64,000 bases of DNA from Nansenia antarctica (GCA_963989245.1 OZ022348.1:37836442-37900441); one strand, 5' to 3'; shown: positions 1 to 9,640, counted from the stretch's first letter. Notes: generated from the sequence alone by a model not told the origin. Numbers and translations are program-made.

Positions 1-1056
1 AATGTATGCTGACGACACTGTACTATTTTGTACATGGTCAGACCAAGACGGAGGTAGCTGCTGTACTTACCAAATCTATGGCTCAGGTGACTACATGGTT
101 GAACCACTGTCGTCTCCAACTTAATGTTTCCAAGACGGTCAGCATGTTTTTTACCAAAACAAACCGTTCTGCTGAAGAAGCATATGTCATTATCTCAGGG
201 GAACAACTACAAGTTGTGAACGAGTTCAAATATCTTGGGGTGCTGTTAGATTCCAACCTCACTTTTAAGGCACATATCAAAAAGGTCTGTAAAATTGTCA
301 AGTTCAATCTGTCCAACTTCCACTTTTTAAGGGACTACATGTCAACAGAGGCAGCTACCATGTATGTCCACGCCATGATCTTCACACACATCAACTACTG
401 CATAACAAGCTGGTCACAAGCAAATCCCACAACCTGCCTGGTCAGTTAGAGGGGCATGTGAATGGAACCTGATTCCAGGGCACCTTAAAGAATTAGGCAC
501 CTTTAAATCATTTAGAAAGCACCTAAAACAGTGGATGATCAACACACACACCTGCCAACATTGAAATGTCCTGTCTTATACCTGTATGTCATGTGTACCG
601 CCTGTCTGTGTACTGCCTAACATGTCTTACCTGTACAGTCTGTGTGCTTGTTTTTAGTCTGCTTACCGTGCGTATATCTTGCTTGCTTTTAGTCTGCTTA
701 CCGAATATGTACCCTCCCTTTAACCGCCTATGATTAATGTATGCTCTTTTAACCCTCTGCTTATATGTACCCTCCTTTTAACCGCCTATGATTAATGTAT
801 GCTCTTTTAACCCCCTATGTTATGCCCTTAAGCTAAATGCTTGTCCTGTCTACTTTTTTGTGCCTAGGACTACCTATATTTTATCTTTTAAATGTACTTT
901 TTTCCTCCAGGGAGCCGTATACAACATCATGGCATAGGGACTGCGGATGAAAACTAGCTTTCGGGCTAACTCTGGCGTATTTACAATTTATTTTTGTTTT
1001 ATTAATATGCACTGTCCCTTGAATAAATAAATGAATCTGAATCTGAAATCTGAAAT
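1..1056 (+). mobile_element. L2-clade LINE, 5'-truncated by window edge, with 3' UTR and tail
   Basis: The left edge opens inside the reverse transcriptase of a non-LTR retrotransposon. The coding remnant is described separately. It is followed by a non-coding 3' region with the fish L2-type signature (a GGACTGCGGATGAAAACTAG block near 938, then ACTCTGGCGTATTTACA and a CACTGTCCC block near 1010). The tail is AATAAATAAATGAATCTGAATCTGA and variants. Assignment to L2 rests on the YADD/FKYLGV protein motifs and the remembered 3' UTR pattern, not on a database search. The tail abuts a 33-bp inverted repeat that begins at 1057. Confidence 0.8.
2..564 (+). pseudogene. Broken LINE reverse transcriptase (C-terminal part)
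   Basis: The catalytic box MYADDTVLF is read from position 2. After a frameshift between about 40 and 55 the next frame gives thumb-like sequence with FKYLGVLLDSNLTFKAHI and HINYCITSWSQA. A stop at 447-449 and an apparent internal deletion separate this from a C-terminal piece (FKSFRKHLKQWM) that ends in TGA at 562-564. The protein would copy the LINE RNA by target-primed reverse transcription. The frameshift, stop and deletion make this copy inactive. Confidence 0.85.
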
Positions 1057-1158
1057 TTAAAAAACAACATACACAAATACATAATCATATGTATCAATAT
1101 ACATAATATATATTATGTAATAATCAATGTCATGGTATTGTCTCAGCATTTTATATAA

Positions 1159-1220
1159 CTCCCTAGATAGATCATTTTCGAGATGGAATTGAAAATCTTA
1201 TATTCCTAAAAGAACACCAG
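1159..1220. repeat. 62-bp segment identical to 53220-53281
   Basis: Direct reading shows an exact 62-base match in the same orientation (begins CTCCCTAGATAGATC, ends AAGAACACCAG). Here it ends two bases before the hAT-like terminus at 1223. The second copy runs on into unrelated AT-rich sequence. Confidence 0.85.
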
Positions 1221-1311
1221 CGCAGGGGTGCACCTGTTATGTGCGCCTGTCGGGGCTTCTCTCAGGATTATTCCAATTTGAATTGCACTTGCATTAATTA
1301 GTTAGGCCACA

Positions 1312-1335
1312 TTTAGGGTTAGGGTTAGGGTTAGT
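1312..1335. repeat. Interstitial telomere-like repeat, short
   Basis: About three TTAGGG units followed by a degenerate one, just inside the left terminal repeat of the hAT-like element. Confidence 0.85.
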
Positions 1336-1739
1336 GTTCAGCTCTCCCTCTAGTTAGCTGAATGGTGAATCTTCTGCTTGCTCCGGCAGTACGGGTGAAA
1401 TGATGAGACTGACACAATTCGGTTTGATTTCCTTCTTCCTCTAATAAACAGATTGTAAAACTAAACACAACACATTGACATTAGTACATGTAAATAATTA
1501 ACAGTGAACAAACTAACAGAAAGGATTTAACAAACTACACAATCATACAGAACTCAACTTACCAACTCCCATCTCTCTATACAACTGATCTCCCTTCTCC
1601 CCTGTCTCTCAGATCACACTCATTAAGCCCGCCCCCATTTCTATCTAACCAATCACTCCACTCATGCATACTTTTAACCAATCACAATCAACAAATAAAA
1701 TAACCCCCAAATGAACCCTCCCATGGATTAGCCAAACAG

Positions 1740-1808
1740 TTAGGGTTAAGGTTAGGGTAAGGGTTAAGGTTAGGGTTAGGGTTAAGGTTAGGGTTAGGGT
1801 TAGGGTAA
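1740..1808. repeat. Interstitial telomere-like repeat, degenerate
   Basis: About eleven TTAGGG or TTAAGG/GTAAGGG variants, just inside the right terminal repeat of the same element. The sequence continues normally on both sides, so this is not a chromosome end. Confidence 0.85.
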
Positions 1809-1910
1809 CCATAGGGTTTCCAATTCAAAATGGAATAATCCCGAGAGAAGCCCCGACAGGCGCAAATAACAGGCGCACCCCTGCCCTATCAGAACGAGCT
1901 ACCCCAATGT

Positions 1911-2016
1911 CACGTCGGAATTCGACGTTTGGATGCAAATGTCACATCGGAATTCGACGTTTGGATGCAATCTCAAGTCAGAATTCGACGTTTGTCCATA
2001 AACGTCGAATTCTGAC
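1911..2016. repeat. AATTCGACGTTT short tandem repeat ending in a perfect palindrome
   Basis: Three spaced copies of GAATTCGACGTTTG are followed by an inverted copy. Positions 1977-2016 form a hairpin with 17-bp perfect arms and a 6-base loop. Confidence 0.85.
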
Positions 2017-2044
2017 GTCTGCCGTGTGAGACCAGGCTGATTAG

Positions 2045-2281
2045 AGTTAGTAGATTTGTGACAGTGTGTCTGAATTGGAGTCCTAGTATACTGTACTTCC
2101 AAATGGTTTAGCATGGGGGGTCAGCTTCAGTACTAGATTTGGGCCGAGGTCCAATAGTGTCCTACCTACAAAAGGTTTTGTACATATAATCATTTTGTTC
2201 CTATGTATAATAGTTCCTGCAATTTCCTGTAAATGTCTATCAATTAGTAATCCACAGTATGATTATTTATTTGCGTATGTT

Positions 2282-2290
<9 letters not shown>
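2045..2290 (+). repeat. Interspersed repeat, inverted partner of 53860-54140
   Basis: The segment containing TGTGTCTGAATTGGAGTCC, TAGATTTGGGCCGAGGTCC and CCTACAAAAGGTTTTG is found in reverse complement near 53.86-54.14 kb with small indels. No coding potential was seen. Confidence 0.8.
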
Positions 2291-2315
<25 letters not shown>

Positions 2316-2378
2316 AGTATGATTATGTATTTGTGTATGTTGTTTTTTAAATAATAAAAAAAAAAAAAAAAAAAAAAA
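2287..2378. repeat. Two poly-A runs around a repeated AT-rich motif
   Basis: Runs of A of about 28 and 22 bases flank a second copy of the TATGATTATGTATTTG motif. Confidence 0.9.
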
Positions 2379-2384
2379 CGGAAG

Positions 2385-2505
2385 CGGGGAACATAGAACC
2401 CTTTTTCGGAAGCGGGGAACATAGAACCCTTTTTTTTCTTTTTCCTAAGAAATCGGGGAACATAGGACCCGGGGAACATAGGACCCGGGGAACATAGGGA
2501 TGACC
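2385..2505 (-). repeat. TATGTTCCCCG motif cluster 1 (minus orientation)
   Basis: Five copies of CGGGGAACATAG(A/G) lie at short, irregular spacing, joined by GAACCCTTTTT or GGACC. The same motif forms clusters at 47486-47548, 53086-53176 and 53567-53745. Family and function are not recognised. Confidence 0.75.
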
Positions 2506-2511
2506 CCGCTT

Positions 2512-2606
2512 AGCCTGCCCAGTCAATCAGGAGTATACATAGCATAGCGTAGCCTGCCCAGTCAATCAGGAGTTTACATAGCGTAACATAGAATAGCATA
2601 GCGTAG
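2512..2606. repeat. Imperfect tandem duplication of about 45 bp
   Basis: AGCCTGCCCAGTCAATCAGG with a following GTxTACATAGCATAGCG stretch occurs twice, then decays into short TAGCATAGCG repeats. Confidence 0.75.
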
Positions 2607-2928
2607 TGTCCATTTCCTCCTCTTGTAGATTTTGGGTTTTAGAAAGAAAGTACATATTTGCTAAGGGGCAGAATGGCCTGACAGTTGTGTGGACAGGAGT
2701 GATGTCATCTCAACCGTTAACCAACAGAAGGATTATTCTGACTGAACAAAACTGCTCAACGGTAGCAGAACCCACCAGACGAGAACCTCGGGATGGCAAA
2801 TCTTTTAATGACGGATTATCGTAATCAGGATTAAAGAGCACGCCTGGATCACACCTGCCAGGTGTGTCCGCCCTCCCCTCGTCCTGCTGATAGAAGGGAG
2901 AGAAAATATCTGAAGCCGATAGCTCCAA

Positions 2929-3074
2929 ACATCCCTCCTTCCTAACATCCCTCCTTCCTAACATCCCTCCTTCCTAACATCCCTCCTTCCTAACATCCCT
3001 CCTTCCTAACATCCCTCCTTCCTAACATCCCTCCTTCCTAACATCCCTCCTTCCTAACATCCCTCCTTCCTAAA
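2929..3074. repeat. 16-bp minisatellite, about 9 copies
   Basis: The unit ACATCCCTCCTTCCTA is repeated head to tail almost without change. Confidence 0.95.
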
Positions 3075-3490
3075 ATCCCTGCTGCCATGTTTACTCCAAT
3101 TACTGGGGAACGCCTGAGGCTTGAAGCAGCATTGACCTTTGACCTGCTCCAGGGCTGATTAGCAGCACTAATGGTCAACATAACAACGTACTCTTCAGTT
3201 CTTTAATTCAAAGTCATGTTCTTTTCTTACCAGGCCGATGTTATTACCTTTCCTCCACACCAAAAGTTTCTCTCTGATCTCTCTAATCTGTTGTCTTTGT
3301 CTGTTTGCCCCAAAATGAACATTTTAATCCCCCACTTCTGCACCTCCTGAGCTTCACTTCTGCACCTCCTGAGCTTCACCTCCTGAGCTTCACGCATCAA
3401 CAAATAGTTTTCAGTCCGAACGGCAGATTTTCTGAAAAAACATCACAGCACTAATCAGAACCTGTTCCAGACTGACACGGAACCAAAGAA
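3075..3490. other. No gene seen; single-copy-looking sequence
   Basis: It contains a short direct repeat (CACTTCTGCACCTCCTGAGC, twice) near 3340-3390. No coding frame, RNA gene or transposon ends were recognised. Confidence 0.5.
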
Positions 3491-3491
3491 G

Positions 3492-4172
3492 CTTAGCCGC
3501 CTCCATCACCACCGTCATCTCCATCACCACCGTCATCATCATCAGAGCTGACCAGCCTTAGCCGCCTCCATCACCACCGTCATCAGCATCAGAGCTGACC
3601 AGCCTTAGCCGCCTCCATCACCACCGCCATCAGCATCAGAGCTGACCAGCCTTAGCCGCCTCCATCACCACCGCCATCAGCATCAGAGCTGACCAGCCTT
3701 AGCCGCCTCCATCACCACCGTCATCAGCATCAGAGCTGACCAGCCTCCATCACCACCGTCATCAGCATCAGAGCTGACCAGCCTTAGCCGCCTCCATCAC
3801 CACCGTCATCAGCATCAGAGCTGACCAGCCTTAGCCGCCTCCATCACCACCGTCATCAGCATCAGAGCTGACCAGCCTCCATCACCACCGTCATCAGCAT
3901 CAGAGCTGACCAGCCTCCATCACCACCGTCATCAGCATCAGAGCTGACCAGCCTCCATCACCACCGTCATCAGCATCAGAGCTGACCAGCCTTAGCCGCC
4001 TCCATCACCACCGTCATCAGCATCAGAGCTGACCAGCCTTAGCCGCCTCCATCACCACCGTCATCAGCATCAGAGCTGACCAGCCTCCATCACCACCGTC
4101 ATCAGCATCAGAGCTGACCAGCCTTAGCCGCCTCCATCACCACCGTCATCAGCATCAGAGCTGACCAGCCTT
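3492..4172. repeat. 47/38-bp minisatellite, about 15 copies
   Basis: The 47-bp unit contains CCTCCATCACCACCGTCATC and AGCATCAGAGCTGACC. A 38-bp variant lacks TTAGCCGCC. The two unit types are interleaved, which suggests unequal exchange between variants. Confidence 0.95.
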
Positions 4173-4221
4173 GTCCAATCTGACACCTGCTTCCACTACG
4201 AGGCAGGAGAGGGCGAAGACA

Positions 4222-4223
<2 letters not shown>

Positions 4224-4258
<35 letters not shown>
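4224..4258. repeat. (GA)n microsatellite
   Basis: About 17 GA dinucleotides. Confidence 0.95.
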
Positions 4259-4261
<3 letters not shown>

Positions 4262-4370
4262 GGATGATTATGAATTCATGAGCACTTCTGTTAACAAGCG
4301 TAAACAAATCATAAACAAATCAACAAGCTCAGAAACGCTGCAGTCCCAGCCGCACTCAGGATATTACCAT

Positions 4371-4617
4371 GGGGGGGGGGGGGGGGGGGGGGCACTCAGG
4401 CTATCAGGATGGGGGGGGGGAGTGAGCCAGGGGAGGGGGGGGTGATGGAGGAGGAATAAACACTTCACTACTTCACAACCGCCCCGCTACGCTCTGTAAG
4501 CAGACATGCCTCTGACATCACATCCTGAGAACAAGACAACCGAGGAGGAGGTGTGTGAGGGGGGATTAGGGGGGGGGGGGGTGGGAGGGAGAGGAGGGGG
4601 GGGTGGGAGAGGGGGGG
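4371..4617. repeat. Poly-G and G-rich tracts
   Basis: A run of 22 G at 4371-4392 is followed by a run of 10 G at 4411 and several G6-G11 runs to 4617. They could fold as G-quadruplexes on the plus strand. Homopolymer lengths may also be sequencing-limited. Confidence 0.85.
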
Positions 4618-4689
4618 ACCTACAACCTGAGTTGGTAGTGACATCCTAATCTACACAGTGGGCAATTGATTCCCCTTGAGACCTTGCAT

Positions 4690-4952
4690 TAAGATGGACT
4701 CAGGTGAACTTATTGAGTGACTCGTTGATGACATTTTTACATCAGAATCAGTGTCAGAGCAAAGGGTCTGAATACATTTATGTACATGAGGCATTTCTCT
4801 ATTTAAATTTTATTTCAATTTAAAAAGGTGTTTTTGCTTTGTCATTCTGGGATATTGTGTATGTGGATCGAATGTAATTTAATCCATTTTAAATTGAGTT
4901 TTTCACACAACAAAATGAGGAAAAAGCACAGGGGTCTGAATAAGCACTGCAG
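4690..4952 (+). mobile_element. Tc1/mariner-like element, 3' end only
   Basis: The block with AAAGGGTCTGAATACATTTA, GCTTTGTCATTCTGGGATAT and the terminal AGGGGTCTGAATAAGCACTG matches the well-known right end of fish Tc1-like transposons. No transposase frame remains, so this is a truncated copy. The match is by recollection of the family consensus. Confidence 0.75.
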
Positions 4953-5170
4953 ATTGTAATGAGGTTTGGGAGGACCCATGGAGGAGGACCCACACTGCCT
5001 GAGTACAAACATATTCAACTTGCCGTTTTCCCTCGCAATCTCTCCATGCAACATCCAATTATATCCCCCTTCCTTGTAAAAAAAAAAGACGATTGTAAAT
5101 TGTTGCAACTATCAAAACCGGGATTCAATCTGAGTTGAGCTGTAGGGGCTGCATTTCCATCCCACTGAAA

Positions 5171-5310
5171 TGTAACTACCTCCTACGTCAACAACTAGTC
5201 CATCATGTAACTACCTCCTACGTCAACAACTAGTCCATCATGTAACTACCTCCTACGTCAACAACTAGTCCATCATGTAACTACCTCCTACGTCAACAAC
5301 TAGTCCATCA
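5171..5310. repeat. 35-bp tandem repeat, exactly 4 copies
   Basis: The unit starts TGTAACTACCTCCTACG and ends CTAGTCCATCA. The four copies are identical by eye. Confidence 0.95.
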
Positions 5311-5329
5311 TGACATCAGTTCCAGAGCA

Positions 5330-5868
5330 GCGAGAGATGTGACTCTTTCATCTGCTCTGACTCCGTTCCTCCCCGGGGTTGTTTGGTGCGTCAGCGAGAG
5401 AGAAAACCACCACGACAACTTGTTCTGACGCCTCGCCTCGTAAACCAACTGCTTTGTTAGGGCCTGCAGGGAGGCAGGAGTGTGTTCCTGTGTGTTCAGC
5501 CTCCCGCCAACATCCCAGAGGATGGGGAAAAAACTGGCGGCCATGCTGGCCAATCCCTCCCACCCGATGTACTGCGAGCTGGCAGGGATGAGGAGCAAGT
5601 TCAGCCACAGATTTGTTCTCCCCCGTCAAAGTACAAAAAGATTTGGACAGTCCTTTATTCCAGCTGCACTCCGACTCTACAACCAGGCCCTGCAGGGTGG
5701 GGGAGACCTGGAGATGGAACTTTTGGAACTTTTTACTTATTGAGCCTGCACTGTTTTATGTTTTTTATTGAATGTTTTTCTGTTTTCTGTACTGAATGTT
5801 TTCTGCCCTAACTGAGCTGTTTGACAACAAAATTTCCCCATTGGGGACAATAAAGGTTTTCAATCAAT
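5330..5868 (+). mobile_element. LINE 3' end (CR1/L2-like C-terminus plus 3' UTR)
   Basis: The C-terminal coding remnant is followed by a short 3' UTR that ends in AAATTTCCCCATTGGGGAC and AATAAAGG, a signature of fish non-LTR elements. The 5' part is missing. Confidence 0.75.
5522..5743 (+). pseudogene. LINE-encoded protein, C-terminal remnant
   Basis: The frame reads NPSHPMYCELAGMRSKFSHR followed by FGQSFIPAALRLYNQAL and a stop at 5741-5743. The NPSHP...SFIPxAxRLYN pattern is the usual carboxy end of fish CR1/L2/Rex-type LINE polyproteins. No catalytic motifs remain. Confidence 0.7.
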
Positions 5869-5870
5869 CA

Positions 5871-5970
5871 AAACCAGCCACAGAACCACCAACATCCCTA
5901 ACGGGTCTACCAGCCACAGAACCACCAGCATTCCTAACGGGTCTACCAGAGACAGAATCACCAACATCTG
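5871..5970. repeat. 39-bp imperfect tandem repeat, about 2.5 copies
   Basis: The unit contains ACCAGCCACAGAACCACCA and CTAACGGGTCT. The last copy is diverged. Confidence 0.8.
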
Positions 5971-6129
5971 GACTCCTGGGCTCCGGCTTCTGTGGGATGT
6001 GAAGAAAGCTGACTGAGCGTGCTCAGTAGATCATGTAGAGAGAAAAAAGGACACTGACAAGCAGATCACACGCTGGGCAGACCGCCCGGGGTCAAAGGTG
6101 ACTCCCAGCTGTCACTCTGTCACACTCTA

Positions 6130-6226
6130 GAGATACACACTCTCCTGACAGATACACACTCTCCTGACAGAGATACACACTCTCCTGATCACAGATACAC
6201 ACTCTTCTGACAGAGATACACACTCA
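6130..6226. repeat. About 21-bp tandem repeat, 5 copies
   Basis: The unit AGATACACACTCTCCTGACAG is repeated with a small insertion in the fourth copy. Confidence 0.9.
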
Positions 6227-6569
6227 ATAAAAGTATGAGGTCTGTTCCACATTTGGCTGAGTGGATATTGAGCACAATGTTGATACATTGGATACACCCA
6301 CGTGTGGAGTATAAACTCAGTGCTGGAACCTGAGAGGCTGGTCAGTGCTGATAACCTAATACAAAGGCCACATGACAACAAGGTATTCTGTTTTTGAAAA
6401 AAAGAACATTCATTTGCACTTGAGGGAATTGAAACCCACGAGCGTACCATCATCATGGGAAGGCTGGTGGAGGTAGACGTCATTCTGTTCCATGCATTAC
6501 AATGTACAATGAGGCCGTCCTCTGATGTCTCCCTCCTCCAGCCTTCTCTGCATCATGTAGTTGTGTTTG
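6227..6569. other. No gene seen
   Basis: Moderately AT-rich sequence with no recognised motif. It may hold old transposon sequence, for example around 6440-6500, but none could be assigned. Confidence 0.4.
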
Positions 6570-6777
6570 GTCCTCTGTGGCTCAGTTGGTAGAGCATGGC
6601 GCTAACAACGCTTAGGTTGTGGGTTCAATTCCCACTGGGACCGTATATACTGAAAAAGGTAAGCACTCACTGCAATGTAAGTCGCTTTGAATCAAAGCGT
6701 CAGCTAAATGGCATATATCTATCTACCTACCCACCCTATCTATCCACCCTATCTATCTATCTATATTATATATATAT
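6570..6777 (+). mobile_element. tRNA-derived SINE, HpaI/V-SINE type
   Basis: Pol III box A (TGGCTCAGTTGG, 6578-6589) and box B (GGTTCAATTCC, 6622-6632) stand in a tRNA-like head. The conserved 3' module TGTAAGTCGCTTTGAATCAA and GCGTCAGCTAAATGG follows, then a TATC/TA simple-sequence tail to about 6777. The 3' module is the one shared by salmonid-type HpaI SINEs and their partner LINE. A true tRNA gene is excluded by the unrelated body and 3' tail. It is a non-coding passenger that would need LINE machinery to move. Confidence 0.85.
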
Positions 6778-7004
6778 ATGACATATGAGAACAATGCAGC
6801 ACTTTCGGTGTACCGTAACCTCCCAGGAGCCTCTGGGGTTGTTTACATTCAACAAACATTTTCCTCTGATGTCCAGACCTGTGCCGCCCCGTGCGTCAGA
6901 GCGCCTCGCCTGCTCATCTCTGCAGCTGTTTTGATTCCAAGTAAATTTTCCGGTTCACTGATCCCAGAGCTCTGTCCTCTCATCCTGTCTGTCCTCTCAT
7001 CCTG

Positions 7005-7086
7005 TCTGCCAGGGTTCAAACCGCCGATCTGAGGACCATGCGGTCATTAGACGCCTGCTCTACCTCCTGCGCCACAGCCGCCCCCC
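7005..7086 (-). mobile_element. tRNA-derived SINE head, second family
   Basis: On the minus strand the sequence reads GGCGGCTGTGGCGCAGGAGG, then TAGAGCAGGCGTCTAATGAC and a box B-like GGTTTGAACCC. This is a common fish SINE 5' head. The 3' body was not recognised, so the copy is partial. Confidence 0.65.
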
Positions 7087-7261
7087 CAGTGATAGTGACA
7101 CAGTTGTAGTTCTGTTCCACTGAAATGTGACCGGCTCCAAAACCACCAAGCAAGCCCACCATGAAATCAATTTAATCTCACATAAGACGAGAATTACCTT
7201 GACACTCACAATCTATTCTAACAAACTGCCGTGGGAGTAGATGAACGACATGGCAACATCA

Positions 7262-7500
7262 CGCACCTCAGTACATATTTCATATTTTTTCCCTCAGTGA
7301 TCCGCAATGCCTCTCTACCCTGGACACCTTCAAATCAGCCCTCAAAACCCATCTGTTCACCAAGGCCTTTGGCCCCTAGTTTAGTTTCATCGCTGTCTCT
7401 GTGTTTTCTGTCTCTGTGACTTGATTTCGGTAAAATCTGTAAAGCGTCCTTGGGTTTGTGAAAGGCGCTATATAAAACCAAGATATTATTATTTTAACAC
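7262..7500 (+). mobile_element. L2-like LINE 3' end
   Basis: A coding remnant of the type DTFKSALKTHLFTKAF (around 7320-7370) is followed by the characteristic L2 ending CTGTAAAGCGTCCTTGGG and GAAAGGCGCTATATAAA. Confidence 0.75.
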
Positions 7501-7923
7501 CAAAAATGTCTCCCGGCGATGCGGCCGGTGCCAGACAGATGGATCGGGTGTCTGACATGGTTCTGCTTTATCCGTGTGACGGAGGAGTGTGACGGAGGAG
7601 GTATCCAAAAGGCCCTACGACTTTCGTCTCCCTGAGCAAGATGTCAGGTGACCTCTCTCTGGTGCCTCTACAGATGGCGCTGAGCCGAGCTCTTCCTCTG
7701 CCCCGTCCCGGGTGTGATTCATGGGGGCGCAGCGTGGTGATTTAGGGAGCTTTAATGTGTCTTCCAGCCCTGCTGGTGCAGTGAGTCCTTCCTCTGAGAG
7801 GCTCCCATGGGGGTGACCCTGTCAGAGTGGGCGGGGGGGGGGCACTGTCAGAGTGGGCGGGGGGAGGGGGGGGCACTGACAGTGTGGGCGTGGTGGGACT
7901 GCCGCTGTGGGACTCTGGGCTGG

Positions 7924-7951
7924 CACACACACACACACACACACACACAGA

Positions 7952-7991
<40 letters not shown>

Positions 7992-8000
7992 TATACACAA
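7924..8000. repeat. (CA)n microsatellite, interrupted
   Basis: CA runs split by AGA. The open frames across it in several frames are artefacts. G-rich runs precede it at 7830-7880. Confidence 0.95.
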
Positions 8001-8175
8001 ACAGTGTATGTGTGGGAACGACCCGTTTGGATTCCGTATGCCTTTGTAACAGCCCTGCTTGTTCTGATAACGACTCCCTTACGGCCTCCGAGACCGGAAT
8101 TGCACAACACGGCTTAGATTCTCCTCTTTCTCTTCTATAGGAAAAAAGGGTGTCGTGTGTGGCAGCTAGTTTTGG

Positions 8176-8365
8176 TTTTCTGGACCATAAGTCACACTTT
8201 TTTTCATAGTTTGGCTGGTCCTGCAACTTATATATCAAATTCACTTATATATCATACTCATATTCATATTCATCTAAGTGAATTTGATATAAGTCGCACC
8301 TGACTATACGTTGCAGGACCAGCCAAACTATGAAAAAAGTGTGACTTATAGTCCGGAAAATACGG
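8176..8365. mobile_element. Fold-back MITE (GACTTATAGTCCGGAAAATAC type)
   Basis: The left arm (8176-8255) and right arm (8270-8365) are near-perfect reverse complements that share CATAGTTTGGCTGGTCCTGC. The right end reads TTATAGTCCGGAAAATACGG, a frequently seen vertebrate palindromic repeat. It is non-coding and the parent element was not identified. Confidence 0.7.
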
Positions 8366-8397
<32 letters not shown>

Positions 8398-8463
8398 CCG
8401 ATATAACGATATATAAAAAATAAAAGTAAAATGATAAGAATATATATATATATATATATATAC
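8365..8463. repeat. (TA)n tracts
   Basis: Two TA-dinucleotide runs (8365-8393 and 8442-8462) with AT-rich filler. Confidence 0.95.
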
Positions 8464-8474
8464 TATTTTTAATG

Positions 8475-8545
8475 ATGTATGTAAAGCACTTTGAATTGAC
8501 CCTGTTGGATGAAATGTGCTATATAAATAAACGTGCCTTGCCTTA
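8475..8545 (+). mobile_element. L2-like LINE 3' terminus
   Basis: TATGTAAAGCACTTTGAATTG and GTGCTATATAAATAAACG, then a CCTTG tail, form the standard L2 3' end. Confidence 0.75.
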
Positions 8546-8559
8546 AACAGTCTGTTCTG

Positions 8560-8560
<1 letters not shown>

Positions 8561-8624
<64 letters not shown>

Positions 8625-8641
8625 TACAGACAGACAGACAG
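8561..8641. repeat. (CAGA)n microsatellite
   Basis: About 20 CAGA units with two interruptions. Confidence 0.95.
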
Positions 8642-8892
8642 ACTCAACGTATTTTCTGCTCTCTCCAGTAACTGTCACCTGTGGTGATTTTGGTGAGAGG
8701 AGGTTCAATAGTCACAGGAGTGATGACTTTGTTGTTGTGTGTGTTTAACCCAGGGGAGCCGTTTGGTACGCTCCCAGCCAGACAGACTTGGCAGAGATTC
8801 CACGGTTTAAAAACGGAGCTTATAATCACAACAGCTATTTGGCTACGAAACGAAGCATCAAATAAAGTCACCCATGGCACTGTCGAAGTTTC

Positions 8893-9440
8893 AAGTGGCA
8901 AGTTTATTGTCACTTTACACAAGTGTAAGAGAGTAAAATTCTTAGGCTTCGGTTCCTGACATTGCAGCACAAGACAATAAGGCAATAGGCATAATTCAAG
9001 ATAAAAAAGTGACTACTAGTAATAAAATAGATCAAGTAGTAAAGTGGCTATGAGCTTAAGGTTAAGGTAGTCCGTATGCATGGGGTGGGCTTGGGGATGA
9101 TAGTCAATTGTCTACAGTCAGCTTGTTCATGAGCCTGATCGCCTGGGGGAAGTAGCTGTTGGTTAGCCTGGGGGAAGTATCTGTTGGTTAGCCTGGGGGA
9201 AGTAGCTGTTAGTTAGCCTGGGGGAAGAAGCTGTTGGTTAGCCTGGGGGAAGTAGCTGTTGGTTAGCCTGGGGGAAGTAGCTGTTGGTTAGCCTGGGGGA
9301 AGTAGCTGTTGGTTAGCCTGGGGGAAGTATCTGTTGGTTAGCCTCTTCCTTTTGGATGGCATCGGCTCAAACAGACTGTGGTTGGGATGGCTGGGATCTC
9401 TGATGATCCTCCGGGCTTTGCTGACACGCCGTTTTCGAAT
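8893..9440 (-). mobile_element. LINE 3' end on minus strand with internal minisatellite
   Basis: On the minus strand a C-terminal coding remnant (about 9440 to 9121) contains KARRIIRDPSHPNHSLFEP and MPSKRKRLTNRYFPQANQQL. A 3' UTR follows and ends GTGACAATAAACTTGCCAC near 8893. This is the same protein family as the plus-strand LINE at 5.3-5.9 kb. The end of the reading frame has been amplified as a tandem array. Confidence 0.75.
9145..9345. repeat. 25-bp minisatellite inside LINE coding sequence, about 8 copies
   Basis: The unit GTTAGCCTGGGGGAAGTAGC plus TGTTG is the reverse complement of codons for FPQANQQLL, the normal C-terminus of the LINE protein. The array therefore arose from LINE coding sequence. 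Confidence 0.85.
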
Positions 9441-9640
9441 GTTGTAGAACGTCGACCGTTTGGGCGACTTTATTCACCCTCTGCACTGAACGAGTTAAGT
9501 TCTCTGCTGCAGGCCTTTCCCTGAGAGCTTGTTGAGGCAACACAGCCTAATGAGCTCCTGTGGAAACATTTAGCACCGATTATATTACACAAAATGGACC
9601 CTAGATATCACACATATGTAGAGGCAACATTTACAGAGAT

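Larger units (their letters stand above)
1223..1883. mobile_element. hAT-like non-autonomous element with telomere-like inner repeats
   Basis: The ends read CAGGGGTGCACCTGTTATG and, reverse-complemented, CAGGGGTGCGCCTGTTATT. The inverted match continues for about 60 bp with few mismatches. CAGGGG ends are typical of hAT elements. No matching 8-bp target duplication was found (CACCAGCG left, CCCTATCA right). No transposase is present. Both inner flanks of the terminal repeats carry TTAGGG-type runs. Confidence 0.65.
1057..2350. mobile_element. Composite locus bounded by perfect 33-bp inverted repeats
   Basis: Positions 1057-1089 and 2318-2350 are perfect reverse complements and both outer ends read TTAA. 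Between them lie a 62-bp segment shared with 53220-53281, a hAT-like element (1223-1883), a palindromic EcoRI-type repeat and a segment shared in inverse orientation with 53.86-54.14 kb. This could be one non-autonomous DNA element with later insertions, or several nested ones. No transposase frame is seen. The AT-rich inverted-repeat motif also occurs at 2258-2288, 53806-53836 and 53853-53882. Confidence 0.45.

Noticed and set aside
1740..1808. Chromosome end (telomere)
   Set aside because: The TTAGGG run is short and degenerate, lies inside a transposon-like element and is followed by ordinary sequence.
6570..6645. Functional tRNA gene
   Set aside because: Boxes A and B are present, but the arms do not close as a cloverleaf by eye, and the 3' module and simple-sequence tail are those of a SINE.
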